Below are positions 9,286 to 18,195 of a stretch of DNA of 64,000 nt, piece after piece. The stretch lies in the NCBI GenBank assembly GCA_023434365.1, contig JAEYSV010000023.1:1-64000 (forward strand). The letters are read 5' to 3'. This DNA comes from Bacillota bacterium. Lineage in GTDB: Bacteria; Bacillota; Clostridia; Lachnospirales; Lachnospiraceae. The notes under the pieces were generated by a model. It saw only the letters and a program-made list of their open reading frames with translations, had not been told where the DNA came from and did no database searches. The position numbers and the translations under genes are program-made. How positions within the stretch are numbered: position 1 is the stretch's first letter; each line of letters begins with the position of its first letter.

Positions 9286-9314
9286 TTGACATTGATAGGC
9301 AAACAAACTATAAT
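9286..9314 (+). promoter_or_regulatory. Sigma-A promoter of the feo operon
   Basis: A perfect TTGACA (9286-9291), a 17-nt spacer and TATAAT (9309-9314). It lies about 170 bases before feoA, giving a long leader that carries the Fur-like box. The 313-bp gap between queH and feoA holds only the queH terminator, this promoter and the boxes. Confidence 0.85.
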
Positions 9315-9328
9315 AGCTTAAGGTAATT

Positions 9329-9347
9329 GATAATGATTCTCAATAAT
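9329..9347 (+). promoter_or_regulatory. Fur-type operator
   Basis: GATAATGATTCTCAATAAT matches the 19-bp Fur consensus at about 14 positions and lies just downstream of the promoter, where binding would block transcription. A weaker related sequence follows at about 9357-9371 (TGAGAATGATCGTTC). Iron-responsive repression of feoAB is expected from this family of operons. Confidence 0.65.
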
Positions 9348-9485
9348 ATTTCTAAATGAGAATGATCGTTCCAACTATTTGCAATATGTAAAATGTACAT
9401 ATGCTAATTATAGTACCGTTTCCTTTCTATGATATAGAATTATTAAAGTGCATGGAGGCGGTTAGAAAGCGAGGAAACTTAAGTA

Positions 9486-9710
9486 ATGACATTATTACAA
9501 GGGCGCATTGGTCAAACTTATTATGTCAAAGGAATCAGTCTAAAACACGATGTGGAAATAAGACTTCAGGCACTTGGATTAACACTTGGAACCAAGATTA
9601 TAGTATTAAATAATAAACGAAATGGGTCCGTAATCTTCAGGGTGCGCGGAACAAGACTGGCTATCGGTAACGAAATCGCCAAAGCAATTGCTATTGGAGA
9701 GGAAGAATAG
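9486..9710 (+). CDS. feoA: Ferrous iron transport protein A
   Basis: A 74-residue FeoA with the SH3-like fold of the family: beta-rich sequence with EIRLQALGLTLGTKI and GSVIFRVRGTRLAIGNEIAKAI near the C-terminus. FeoA is a small cytoplasmic partner thought to modulate FeoB. It stops one base before the feoB start, so the two are translationally coupled. GAGGAA lies upstream of the ATG. A reading frame that starts at 9401 is out of frame with it and is not considered real. Confidence 0.92.
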   Translation: MTLLQGRIGQTYYVKGISLKHDVEIRLQALGLTLGTKIIVLNNKRNGSVIFRVRGTRLAIGNEIAKAIAIGEEE

Positions 9711-9711
9711 A

Positions 9712-11763
9712 ATGAAGGAACAATTAAAGGTTGGATTTGTGGGTAATCCAAACTGTGGCAAAACAACATTATTTAATGCCTATACTGGGGCAAAACTAAA
9801 GGTGGCAAATTGGCCAGGAGTAACGGTAGAGAAAAAGGAAGGCGCAATGAAATATCATAACCATTCCTTTAAGCTAGTAGACCTCCCTGGATTATATAGT
9901 CTAACAAGTTATACAATGGAAGAAAAGTTGACAAGAGAATATATACTGAGTGATGATGTGGATGTGATTATAGACATTGCAGATGCTTCTTGCTTAGAGC
10001 GTAATTTGTATTTGACACTCCAACTGATTGAACTTGGTAAGCCTGTAATTCTTGCACTTAACATGATGGATATTGTGGAGCAGAGAGGAATGGAAATTGA
10101 CCTACACCGTCTTCCAGAGATGCTTGGGATACCGGTAATACCGGTATCTGCAAGAAGGCGTACGGGACTCGATATCCTAATGCACACGGTGGCTCATCAT
10201 AGAAGAAAGTGTGTAGATGCTACACTGGAGCATCACCATGCACACAAATTAAGTGGTAACCATAAACATCAGCATCACAAAGAATTTGCAGTTGTATATA
10301 GTGACTTAATTGAAGATAAGATTGATGAATTAATAGCTATTATGGCAAAACAGGACAAGCCGGTAAACAATCCAAGATGGCATGCAATAAAGCTTCTAGA
10401 GATGGATACTGAAGTTATGGCTAAGATGGACTTCGATTATTCGGGAATTGTAGATCGAAGTTATGAAAAAGAGATTATAAATGAAAAATATGATTTTATA
10501 GAGGAAGTCATCGAAGAGTGTTTGGTTAACAAATCTAAGAAAGAGGCAGCAACGGAGCGAATTGATCGGGTGCTTACACATCGGGTATTGGGTGTGCCTA
10601 TCTTTCTTGCAATCATGGCGTTCGTATTCTTTTTAACCTTTACAATAGGTGATTATTTGAAAGGGTACTTTGAAGTTTTTTTAGGTGATTTTTCAGAGGG
10701 AACACTTCGTTTACTAACGAATATAGGAATTCACCAAATGGTAATATCTCTCGTAGTTGATGGTATTATCGCTGGAGTAGGAGGAATTCTAACCTTCCTA
10801 CCGAATATTTTTATCCTTTTTTTAGCCCTGGCGATATTAGAAGATAGTGGGTATATGTCTCGGGTTGCTTATGTAATGGATGGACTGATGGGGAAAATAG
10901 GACTGTCTGGGCGTGCGTTTATACCAATGTTATTAGGGTTTGGATGTACCGTACCAGCTGTTATGGCATCTAGAGCATTAGAGGATATCAAGGATCGTAG
11001 AAAAACTATCTTAATTACTCCGTTTATGTCATGTAGTGCAAGACTTCCGATTTATGTTTTGTTTTCGCAGATGTTCTTTGGGAAAAATGCGATGTTTGTT
11101 GCTTATTCCATGTACCTGTTAGGAATTGCGGTAGCCATATTGGTTGCTCTAGGATTTAGGTTGTTTGAGAAGAATAAAGACATACATAACTTATTGATTG
11201 AGCTTCCTGAATATAAGACCCCTAACCTGCATACAATGTTTATCTATGTATGGGATAAGGTAAAAGATTATCTTATGAAAGCGGGAACTACAATTTTTGT
11301 TGCGTCTATTATCGTTTGGTTTGTCTTAAACTATGGTACCAGTGGAATGGTTACCGACATTAGTGAGAGCTTTGGTGCTGATTTCGGTCATATTCTCGTG
11401 CCGATTCTGGCTCCTGCAGGGCTTGGACTATGGCAAATTGGTGTGGCATTAATCTCCGGACTTGCTGCAAAAGAGGTTGTGGTAAGTAGTGTGAGTGTAC
11501 TATTTGGAATAGCTAATGTAAGCTCTGATACCGGAATGCAAAGTCTGGTGACAGAATTATCACAGTATGGGTTTGGAGCGCTCAATGCCTATGCACTGAT
11601 GATATTTTGTCTCTTATATACACCATGTATAGCGACTATTGCAACAATGCGAAGAGAATTAAATTCTGTAAAATGGACTAGTTTTGCAATTCTCTTTCAG
11701 ATAGTAGTGGCTTGGTTAGTGACAACCTTGTTTTATCAATTCGCAAATATGTTTATTCGTTAA
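9712..11763 (+). CDS. feoB: Ferrous iron transporter FeoB with a His-rich linker
   Basis: A 683-residue FeoB. The N-terminal G domain shows G1 GNPNCGKTT (11-19), G3 DLPG (57-60) and G4 NMMD (117-120). The membrane part has the usual Gate motifs, including a Cys in GFGCTVPAVMASR and another in FMSCSARLPIY. Between G domain and membrane core, residues 162-189 hold about ten His, a feature that could bind metal. FeoB imports Fe(II) across the cytoplasmic membrane. ATG at 9712, preceded by GGAGAGGAAG, is preferred over the in-frame start at 9688, which would overlap feoA. Confidence 0.95.
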   Translation: MKEQLKVGFVGNPNCGKTTLFNAYTGAKLKVANWPGVTVEKKEGAMKYHNHSFKLVDLPGLYSLTSYTMEEKLTREYILSDDVDVIIDIADASCLERNLYLTLQLIELGKPVILALNMMDIVEQRGMEIDLHRLPEMLGIPVIPVSARRRTGLDILMHTVAHHRRKCVDATLEHHHAHKLSGNHKHQHHKEFAVVYSDLIEDKIDELIAIMAKQDKPVNNPRWHAIKLLEMDTEVMAKMDFDYSGIVDRSYEKEIINEKYDFIEEVIEECLVNKSKKEAATERIDRVLTHRVLGVPIFLAIMAFVFFLTFTIGDYLKGYFEVFLGDFSEGTLRLLTNIGIHQMVISLVVDGIIAGVGGILTFLPNIFILFLALAILEDSGYMSRVAYVMDGLMGKIGLSGRAFIPMLLGFGCTVPAVMASRALEDIKDRRKTILITPFMSCSARLPIYVLFSQMFFGKNAMFVAYSMYLLGIAVAILVALGFRLFEKNKDIHNLLIELPEYKTPNLHTMFIYVWDKVKDYLMKAGTTIFVASIIVWFVLNYGTSGMVTDISESFGADFGHILVPILAPAGLGLWQIGVALISGLAAKEVVVSSVSVLFGIANVSSDTGMQSLVTELSQYGFGALNAYALMIFCLLYTPCIATIATMRRELNSVKWTSFAILFQIVVAWLVTTLFYQFANMFIR

Positions 11764-11835
11764 GGAGATTGGAGTATCAATATTTCCGCGTACTAGAAAT
11801 AAATAAATTAATGACATTAGAACTGGAGGGTAAGG

Positions 11836-11985
11836 ATGGAAACGATAGGATTACTGGCATTGATACTCAGTTATGCAGCTTTTGTTATTTACAAAAAGAG
11901 TAAAGCATTCAAGGCAGGGAAGTATTGTAGTTGTGGTTGTGATCATTGTGAAGCTTCCTGCCACAAAGAGAGTGAAAATATATAA
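11836..11985 (+). CDS. FeoB-associated Cys-rich membrane peptide
   Basis: A 49-residue gene: one N-terminal membrane helix (about 2-19), then basic KKSKAFKAGKY and a Cys cluster CSCGCDHCEASCH with five Cys within 12 residues. This matches the small FeoB-associated Cys-rich proteins often found after feoB in Clostridia, proposed to bind iron at the membrane. TGGAGGG lies just before the ATG. It is the last gene of the feo operon. Confidence 0.85.
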   Translation: METIGLLALILSYAAFVIYKKSKAFKAGKYCSCGCDHCEASCHKESENI

Positions 11986-12094
11986 AGTTAGCTTTCATTC
12001 AAGAAAATTTATAAAATAAAAAGGAAAACAATGATTTTTGTCTAATATGTAAGTAGTAGTAATCACATTGTGTTAGAAAGGAAGCGTGAGGAAT

Positions 12095-13129
12095 ATGAAG
12101 GATACAGGGAATCAATCAATGAATGTTAGAAAAAAGCAGGAAATGAGAGAGCATAAGTACTTCAGCCCTTACGCTTCTTTTAGTGATAGTTCATTAGGGA
12201 GGGATATCTATGAAGAGCCATGTGATATCCGTCCAATTTATCAAAGAGACCGGGATAGAATCTTACATAGTAAGGCCTTTCGAAGACTCAAGCAAAAAAC
12301 GCAGGTATTTTTGGCTCCGGCAGGGGACCATTACCGGACCAGGCTGACTCATACCCTTGAGGTATCTCAGATTGCCAGAACGATTGCAAAGGCACTTGAG
12401 TTAAATGAAGATTTGACTGAGGCGATAGCACTAGGACATGATTTGGGACATACCCCTTTTGGACATGCTGGAGAAAGGGCTTTAGATGAAGTTTGTAGTG
12501 GAGGCTTCAGTCATTGTTTGCAAAGTATTCGTGTGGTAGAAAAAATTGAGAATCATGGAAAGGGTTTAAACTTAACGAAGGAAGTTCGTGATGGAATAGC
12601 TGGTCACCAGACAGAAGGAATGCCATTTACGTTGGAAGGAAAAATTGTTCGTTTATGCGATAAAATAGCTTATGTAAATCATGATATAGATGATGCCATT
12701 CGTGCACATATCTTAAAAGAAGAGGATATTCCTTCTGAGTATACCGACATTTTGGGGCATAGTGTAAAAGAAAGATTGGATACTCTTATACATGATATAA
12801 TTAATAATAGTGAAAATAAAAATGATATCATTATGTCTCCGGTTATTCAGGATCGGATGATTCAGTTACGTCGATTTATGTTTCATAGTGTTTATACCAA
12901 TCCTGTTGCAAAAGGACAGGAAGGGAAAGCAGAGCATATGGTGAAACAGTTATTTTATTATTACTCAACAAATGTGGAACTTCTTCCGAATGAATACCTT
13001 GATATGATTTTGCTACATCAGGAGGAACCTGAAAGGGTAGTGTGTGATTATATAGCCGGTATGACTGACCGATATGCAATTGCAAAATATGAGGAACTAT
13101 TTGTTCCAAAAATCTGGAGTGTATATTAA
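12095..13129 (+). CDS. dgt: Deoxyguanosinetriphosphate triphosphohydrolase-like HD protein
   Basis: About 344 residues. It has the dGTPase signature in order: an N-terminal RDRDRILHSKAFRRLKQKTQVF, then HYRTRLTHTLEVSQIAR with the first metal His, and GHDLGHTPFGHAGE with the HD pair. A downstream DKIAYVNHDIDD supplies the last metal Asp. The enzyme removes triphosphate from dNTPs. Position just before dnaG-sigA is typical of Firmicutes. A GTG start at 12086 is also possible and adds three residues. Length suits the shorter Gram-positive subclass. Confidence 0.88.
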   Translation: MKDTGNQSMNVRKKQEMREHKYFSPYASFSDSSLGRDIYEEPCDIRPIYQRDRDRILHSKAFRRLKQKTQVFLAPAGDHYRTRLTHTLEVSQIARTIAKALELNEDLTEAIALGHDLGHTPFGHAGERALDEVCSGGFSHCLQSIRVVEKIENHGKGLNLTKEVRDGIAGHQTEGMPFTLEGKIVRLCDKIAYVNHDIDDAIRAHILKEEDIPSEYTDILGHSVKERLDTLIHDIINNSENKNDIIMSPVIQDRMIQLRRFMFHSVYTNPVAKGQEGKAEHMVKQLFYYYSTNVELLPNEYLDMILLHQEEPERVVCDYIAGMTDRYAIAKYEELFVPKIWSVY

Positions 13130-13268
13130 GTGTATAAAACGCATCATCCTTGTTATGATAAGAAATAGAGAATAGTAAGAAATATATGGTTTTTTGTTGA
13201 AAATAAGATGACCAATGGGTATTATTAATGGTAGAGGAATACCGGATAACTAATAGAAGGAGGATTCA

Positions 13269-15044
13269 ATGTATTATTCAGAGGATATTGTTGAAGAGGT
13301 TCGACAGCGCAATGATATCGTGGGCGTGATATCTTCCTACGTAAAACTGCAACGTGCTGGTAGTAATTATAAAGGTCTCTGTCCGTTTCATAATGAAAAA
13401 ACACCCTCCTTTAGTGTGAGTCCAGGAAAGCAGATGTATCATTGCTTCGGTTGTGGAGTAGGTGGCAATGTGTTTACTTTTGTCATGGAATATGAAAACT
13501 TTACGTTTGTGGAAGCGATTCGCTATCTGGCAGAACGTTCTGGAATGGATTTACCACAGGTAGAGGCCACGGAAGATGCAAAGAGGCAGGCAGATTTGAA
13601 GAGTCGGCTCTTTGAGATAAATAGAATAGCAGCAAAGTATTTTTATTATCAGCTTCAGTCGGAACGCGGGAAAGCTGTATGTGAATATTTTAGTCGACGC
13701 GGTTTAACGGAGCAGACGATTGGTAAATTTGGACTGGGGTATTCAAATGTTTTCCAGGATGACTTATATCAGTATTTAAAAAAACAAGGATATGATGATG
13801 AGCTGCTTAAGCAATCAGGGCTAGTAACACTGGATGAAAAACGAGGAGCACACGATAAGTTCTGGAACCGCGCAATGTTTCCGATTATGGATGTAAACAA
13901 TAAAGTAATTGCGTTTGGTGGACGTGTGTTAGGTGAGGGAATGCCTAAGTATCTTAACTCACCAGAAACAAAGTTATTTGATAAAAGCCGGAATTTGTAT
14001 GGATTGAATTTTGCCAGACAATCAAGAAAATCATTTATAATTCTTTGTGAAGGATATATGGATGTCATTGCACTGCATCAAGCTGGCTTCACGCATGCTG
14101 TAGCAAGTCTGGGTACGGCACTAACAGAGGCACAGGCAAGTTTACTTAAGCGTTACACAGAGGAAGTTTTAATCACCTACGATAGCGATGGAGCCGGAGT
14201 AAAAGCTGCACTTCGCGCAATTCCGATATTAAAAGATGCCGGGCTGAGTGTGAAAATAGTCAATCTACAGCCATACAAGGATCCGGATGAGTTTATCAAA
14301 GGATTAGGTGACGAGGAATTTGAAAAGCGTCTTAATCAGGCTATGAATAGCTTCTATTTTGAAATTGAGGTATTAGAGCAAGATTATGATTTCGCTGATC
14401 CTGAGCAGAAAACAAAGTTCTTTAATGAAGTGGCTAAAAAACTACTAATCTTTACCGAGGAACTAGAGCGGAATAATTATATTGAAGCAATTGCAAAGCG
14501 TTATCAGATTACATTTGATAATTTAAGAAAGCTTGTGTATCGTCATAGTGCACATCTGAGTTCAGCAGCAATAAAGGAACGATATACCAAAGAATCGATT
14601 AAGCAAAAGACGAAAAATGCCGATACAGGTATTAAGCAGTCACAAAAAATATTGTTAACTTGGTTGATAGAAGACCCGAGACTATTTGAGATATTAAACG
14701 GTATTATAAGTGAAGATGATTTTATTGAACCACTTTATCACAAGGTTGCCTCCCTGCTATTTGCGCAATACAAGCAGAGCTTTACCGTAATGCCAGCTAA
14801 AATTATTAATTTATTTGAAAGTGTTGAGGAACAAAATGAAGTCGCCTCAATGCTGAACACAAATATATGGGACCCATTAACAACTGCGGAGCAGGAAAAA
14901 GCCTTTAATGAAACAGTTCGAAGAGTGAAAAAGAACAGCCTTGATCATGCAAGTCGTACAGTCACTGATTTCGCTAAGCTCCAGGAGATTATAAAGGCAC
15001 AGAGCAATTTACAAAAATTGCATATTTCTTTGAATCGTGGTTAG
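13269..15044 (+). CDS. dnaG: DNA primase
   Basis: A 591-residue primase. The N-terminal CHCC zinc ribbon is clear (CPFHNEKTPSFSVSPGK, then CFGCGVGGN; Cys and His from about residue 38 to 66). The TOPRIM catalytic core follows around 255-340 with FIILCEGYMDVIALHQAG and TYDSDGAGVKAA, containing the acidic metal ligands. The C-terminal third is the helicase-interacting region and is divergent, as usual. It synthesises RNA primers at replication forks with DnaB. Gene order dgt-dnaG-sigA is the macromolecular synthesis cluster. AGGAGGA precedes the ATG. Confidence 0.95.
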   Translation: MYYSEDIVEEVRQRNDIVGVISSYVKLQRAGSNYKGLCPFHNEKTPSFSVSPGKQMYHCFGCGVGGNVFTFVMEYENFTFVEAIRYLAERSGMDLPQVEATEDAKRQADLKSRLFEINRIAAKYFYYQLQSERGKAVCEYFSRRGLTEQTIGKFGLGYSNVFQDDLYQYLKKQGYDDELLKQSGLVTLDEKRGAHDKFWNRAMFPIMDVNNKVIAFGGRVLGEGMPKYLNSPETKLFDKSRNLYGLNFARQSRKSFIILCEGYMDVIALHQAGFTHAVASLGTALTEAQASLLKRYTEEVLITYDSDGAGVKAALRAIPILKDAGLSVKIVNLQPYKDPDEFIKGLGDEEFEKRLNQAMNSFYFEIEVLEQDYDFADPEQKTKFFNEVAKKLLIFTEELERNNYIEAIAKRYQITFDNLRKLVYRHSAHLSSAAIKERYTKESIKQKTKNADTGIKQSQKILLTWLIEDPRLFEILNGIISEDDFIEPLYHKVASLLFAQYKQSFTVMPAKIINLFESVEEQNEVASMLNTNIWDPLTTAEQEKAFNETVRRVKKNSLDHASRTVTDFAKLQEIIKAQSNLQKLHISLNRG

Positions 15045-15077
15045 AATAGTAAGAGATTAGGAAAAGGATGGTTAACG

Positions 15078-16166
15078 ATGGACGAAAATGTTACAAAGTT
15101 TTCTGAGAAACTGAAAGAACTGTTAGCAATCGCCAAAAAGAAAAAAAATGTCCTAGAATTCCAAGAAATTAATGATTATTTTTCCGATATGGAACTTGAT
15201 CCCACTCAGATAGAGAAGATTTATGAATATTTGGAATCGAATAATGTAGATGTGCTTCGGATTACCGAAGAAGAGGATATTCCGGTTATAGATGATGAAG
15301 ATCTGGAAACCATTGATTTAAGTGTTCCAGAGGGTATTAGTATTGAGGATCCGGTGAGAATGTACTTAAAGGAAATCGGCAAAGTACCTTTATTATCTGC
15401 AGATGAGGAAATTGGACTTGCGAAGTTGATGGAAGACGGTGATGTCGCAGCCAGAAAACGTCTGGCGGAAGCAAACCTAAGACTGGTAGTAAGTATTGCA
15501 AAACGATATGTGGGAAGAGGAATGCTCTTTTTGGATTTGATTCAGGAAGGTAATCTCGGACTAATTAAAGCAGTGGAAAAGTTTGATTACACAAAGGGTT
15601 ACAAGTTCAGTACCTATGCTACCTGGTGGATTAGACAAGCGATTACAAGAGCGATTGCTGATCAGGCAAGAACGATCCGTATTCCGGTGCATATGGTAGA
15701 AACCATTAATAAATTGATACGTGTGCAGCGTCAGCTACTTCAGGATCTGGGAAGAGAACCAAATCCAGAAGAGATTGCGAAGGAAATGGGCCTTCCAGTG
15801 GAACGTGTTCGTGAAATACAAAAAATCAGTCAGGAGCCGGTTTCGTTAGAGACACCAATTGGAGAAGAAGAGGACAGCCATCTGGGCGACTTTATACAGG
15901 ATGAAAATGTTCCAGTGCCTGCAGAAGCGGCAGCATTTACCTTATTAAAGGAACAGTTGGTGGATGTGCTTGGAACGCTTACTGAACGGGAGCAGAAGGT
16001 GCTAAGGCTTCGTTTCGGTTTAGATGATGGACGTGCCCGTACCTTGGAAGAGGTAGGAAAAGAGTTTAATGTAACAAGAGAAAGAATTCGTCAGATTGAA
16101 GCGAAGGCACTGAGAAAACTTCGTCATCCAAGCAGAAGTCGAAAACTAAAAGATTATCTGGATTAG
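15078..16166 (+). CDS. sigA: Primary sigma factor SigA (RpoD)
   Basis: A 362-residue housekeeping sigma factor. A short region 1.1 is followed by region 1.2 (DPVRMYLKEIGKVPLL near 90), region 2 (LRLVVSIAKRYVGRGMLFLDLIQ) and region 2.4 (YATWWIRQAITRAIADQAR). Region 3 and region 4.2 follow (VTRERIRQIEAKALRKLRHP). It directs RNA polymerase to TTGACA/TATAAT promoters, several of which occur in this window. It lacks the large insert of proteobacterial RpoD. It is 33 bp after dnaG and is followed by a terminator. Confidence 0.96.
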   Translation: MDENVTKFSEKLKELLAIAKKKKNVLEFQEINDYFSDMELDPTQIEKIYEYLESNNVDVLRITEEEDIPVIDDEDLETIDLSVPEGISIEDPVRMYLKEIGKVPLLSADEEIGLAKLMEDGDVAARKRLAEANLRLVVSIAKRYVGRGMLFLDLIQEGNLGLIKAVEKFDYTKGYKFSTYATWWIRQAITRAIADQARTIRIPVHMVETINKLIRVQRQLLQDLGREPNPEEIAKEMGLPVERVREIQKISQEPVSLETPIGEEEDSHLGDFIQDENVPVPAEAAAFTLLKEQLVDVLGTLTEREQKVLRLRFGLDDGRARTLEEVGKEFNVTRERIRQIEAKALRKLRHPSRSRKLKDYLD

Positions 16167-16216
16167 TCTTTATGGCATAATTAATATATTTAGTTGAAAG
16201 TACAAATAATAATGCA

Positions 16217-16246
16217 GGGTGTTGGTTTTATCACAACACCCTTTTT
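16217..16246 (+). terminator. Intrinsic terminator after sigA
   Basis: GGGTGTTG (16217-16224) pairs with CAACACCC (16234-16241), followed by T5. It lies inside the upstream extension of the trmK frame, which argues that trmK starts at 16269 and not at 16194. Confidence 0.85.
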
Positions 16247-16268
16247 AAGTAGGATAAGGCAGGAGAAT

Positions 16269-16961
16269 ATGGAACTATCAAAGAGATTATTACGATTAAC
16301 AAGGATGGTAACAAAAGGGAAAAAAGTGGCCGATATTGGTTGCGACCATGCATATGTTTCGATATACTTAATGAAAGAGAAGATTGCTTCTCATGTAATT
16401 GCAATGGATGTGAATAAAGGACCGTTAGAACGTGCAAAAGCCAATATCAGGGGGTATCACCTAACAGATAATATTGAGGTAAGATTATCAGACGGAGCGA
16501 AAGAACTAAGGCCCGGCGAAGTGGACAGCATCTTGATTGCTGGTATGGGTGGTGCGTTAATGAAACGCATACTCTCCGACAGTTTACCAGTAGTGAAGGA
16601 ACTAAGTGAATTGATTCTACAGCCACAATCGGAGTTATTTGTAGTAAGAAAATATCTTCATGAGATTGGCTTTGTCATAGACCAAGAAGATATGCTAATT
16701 GAAGATGGAAAATACTACACAATGCTTCATGCCATAAAAGGAGAGGAGAAGTATAGTAACGATGCAGAGTATATCTACGGAAAACAGTTACTATATCATC
16801 AAAATCCAGTTGCGAAGGAGTTTCTATTAAAAGAGAAACGGGTTAAGGAGACCATTTACCAAGCTTTACAAATGGGAGCAGTCACAACAGAGAAAAGAAA
16901 AGAAGAGTTAGTGAATGAGTTGAATATAATAAAGGAGGGACTATCCTATTATGATCGTTAA
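16269..16961 (+). CDS. trmK: tRNA (adenine-N1)-methyltransferase TrmK
   Basis: A 230-residue Rossmann methyltransferase of the TrmK (YqfN) family, which forms m1A at position 22 in tRNA. KVADIGCDHAYVSIYL near residue 20 is the SAM-binding motif I, ILIAGMGGALMKRIL near 90 is the family's distinctive motif, and ILQPQSE follows. Position between sigA and the Nif3-like gene is the conserved Firmicutes order. ATG at 16269 is chosen because GGAGAA is well spaced and the longer frame would include the sigA terminator. It overlaps the next gene by 11 bp. Confidence 0.9.
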   Translation: MELSKRLLRLTRMVTKGKKVADIGCDHAYVSIYLMKEKIASHVIAMDVNKGPLERAKANIRGYHLTDNIEVRLSDGAKELRPGEVDSILIAGMGGALMKRILSDSLPVVKELSELILQPQSELFVVRKYLHEIGFVIDQEDMLIEDGKYYTMLHAIKGEEKYSNDAEYIYGKQLLYHQNPVAKEFLLKEKRVKETIYQALQMGAVTTEKRKEELVNELNIIKEGLSYYDR

Positions 16962-18075
16962 GGAAATTATTCAAGGGTTAGAACTACTAGCACCAGTAAA
17001 ACTGGCTGAAAGTTATGACAATGTTGGTTTATTGGTTGGTAAATCAGATAAAGAAGTAAGTCGTATCATGGTAGCTTTAGATGCTTCTGAATCGGTAATT
17101 GATGAGTGTATTGCAAGAAAAGTTGATTTGCTGATTACTCACCATCCAATTATCTTTTCACCAGTCAAAAGAATTACTGCAGATCATGCGTCTGGCAGAA
17201 AACTATTAAAGTTGATGCAAAACCAAATAGCCTGTTATGCGATACATACTAATTTTGATGTAGCAGTAATGGCAAAGGAAGCAGCATCCAGATTAGGGTT
17301 AAAAAACCCAAGAGTATTAAGTGAGACCTATCAGGAGAGCTTGGTCAAGTTGGTTGTCTTTATTCCAGTGGATAGTGCGGAAAAGGTACGTGTAGCTATG
17401 GCCAAAGAAGGGGCCGGGTTTATTGGGAATTACTCAGAATGTAGCTTTGGTGTGCAAGGACTTGGAAGTTTTAAACCACTAGAAGGAACCAGCCCTTATA
17501 TTGGTAAGTTAAACGAAGTGACCCATACACAGGAAGTTCGACTTGAAACGGTTGTAAGACGTGATAAATTGCAAGCAGTATTGAAAGCAATGGTTAGAGT
17601 ACATCCATATGAGGAAGTTGCTTATGATATTTATAAATTAGAAAATGAGTTTAATATAGCAGGTATCGGCTATTATGGTTATCTGAATCAAGATATGTCA
17701 TTAAAGGATTTGGCCGTTTATGTAAAAGGTATTTTTAATCTTGGCAGTGTATCAGTTGTTGGTGACTTATCTAGAAAAGTAGCCAGCATAGCAATCTCAC
17801 CAGGTTCGGGAAAGAGTATGGTTGCTGATGCGCTTCGTGCTAAGACGGATGTTCTCATAACTGGTGATATCGATCACCATACCGCACTGGATGCAAAAGA
17901 AGCAGGATTATGTATTATTGATGCAGGTCATTATGGAACCGAGTATTTATTTGTTGATGTGATGAGACGGTATATCCATAATTATTTGTATCAGTCAGAT
18001 ATTAATTACGTTGGAGTGCCAGAAGTGGTTGAGATATTAGCTGCAACAGAGAGTAATCCGTTTATTACAATCTAA
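16951..18075 (+). CDS. Nif3-like dinuclear metal centre protein (YqfO type)
   Basis: A 374-residue member of the Nif3/YqfO family. The N-terminal half shows LAESYDNVGLLVG and LLITHHPIIFSP (metal His pair). The C-terminal half shows VLITGDIDHHTALDAKEAGLCIIDAGHYGTE, carrying further metal ligands. Between them, residues about 130-235 form a PII/CutA-like inserted domain typical of the longer Gram-positive version. Function is not settled; roles in GTP-cyclohydrolase-like or metal-related chemistry have been proposed. GGAGG lies inside the end of trmK, indicating translational coupling. Confidence 0.88.
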   Translation: MIVKEIIQGLELLAPVKLAESYDNVGLLVGKSDKEVSRIMVALDASESVIDECIARKVDLLITHHPIIFSPVKRITADHASGRKLLKLMQNQIACYAIHTNFDVAVMAKEAASRLGLKNPRVLSETYQESLVKLVVFIPVDSAEKVRVAMAKEGAGFIGNYSECSFGVQGLGSFKPLEGTSPYIGKLNEVTHTQEVRLETVVRRDKLQAVLKAMVRVHPYEEVAYDIYKLENEFNIAGIGYYGYLNQDMSLKDLAVYVKGIFNLGSVSVVGDLSRKVASIAISPGSGKSMVADALRAKTDVLITGDIDHHTALDAKEAGLCIIDAGHYGTEYLFVDVMRRYIHNYLYQSDINYVGVPEVVEILAATESNPFITI

Positions 18076-18195
18076 TGACAGCTTGCCATTAAATAGTGTA
18101 TTGTTTTACGTTAGATACAAATAATTATAGTAATAGATGTTGATATAGCATGAAAATGTTAGCTAAAGTAAGTAGCAATGGGAAGGAGTAACCGG

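Noticed and set aside
9401..9613. 70-codon frame before feoA
   Set aside because: It overlaps feoA out of frame and lacks a ribosome site. The feoA product matches its family over full length.
16194..16268. Longer trmK start at 16194
   Set aside because: The extension contains the complete sigA terminator, whereas ATG 16269 has a good ribosome site and gives the family's usual N-terminus.
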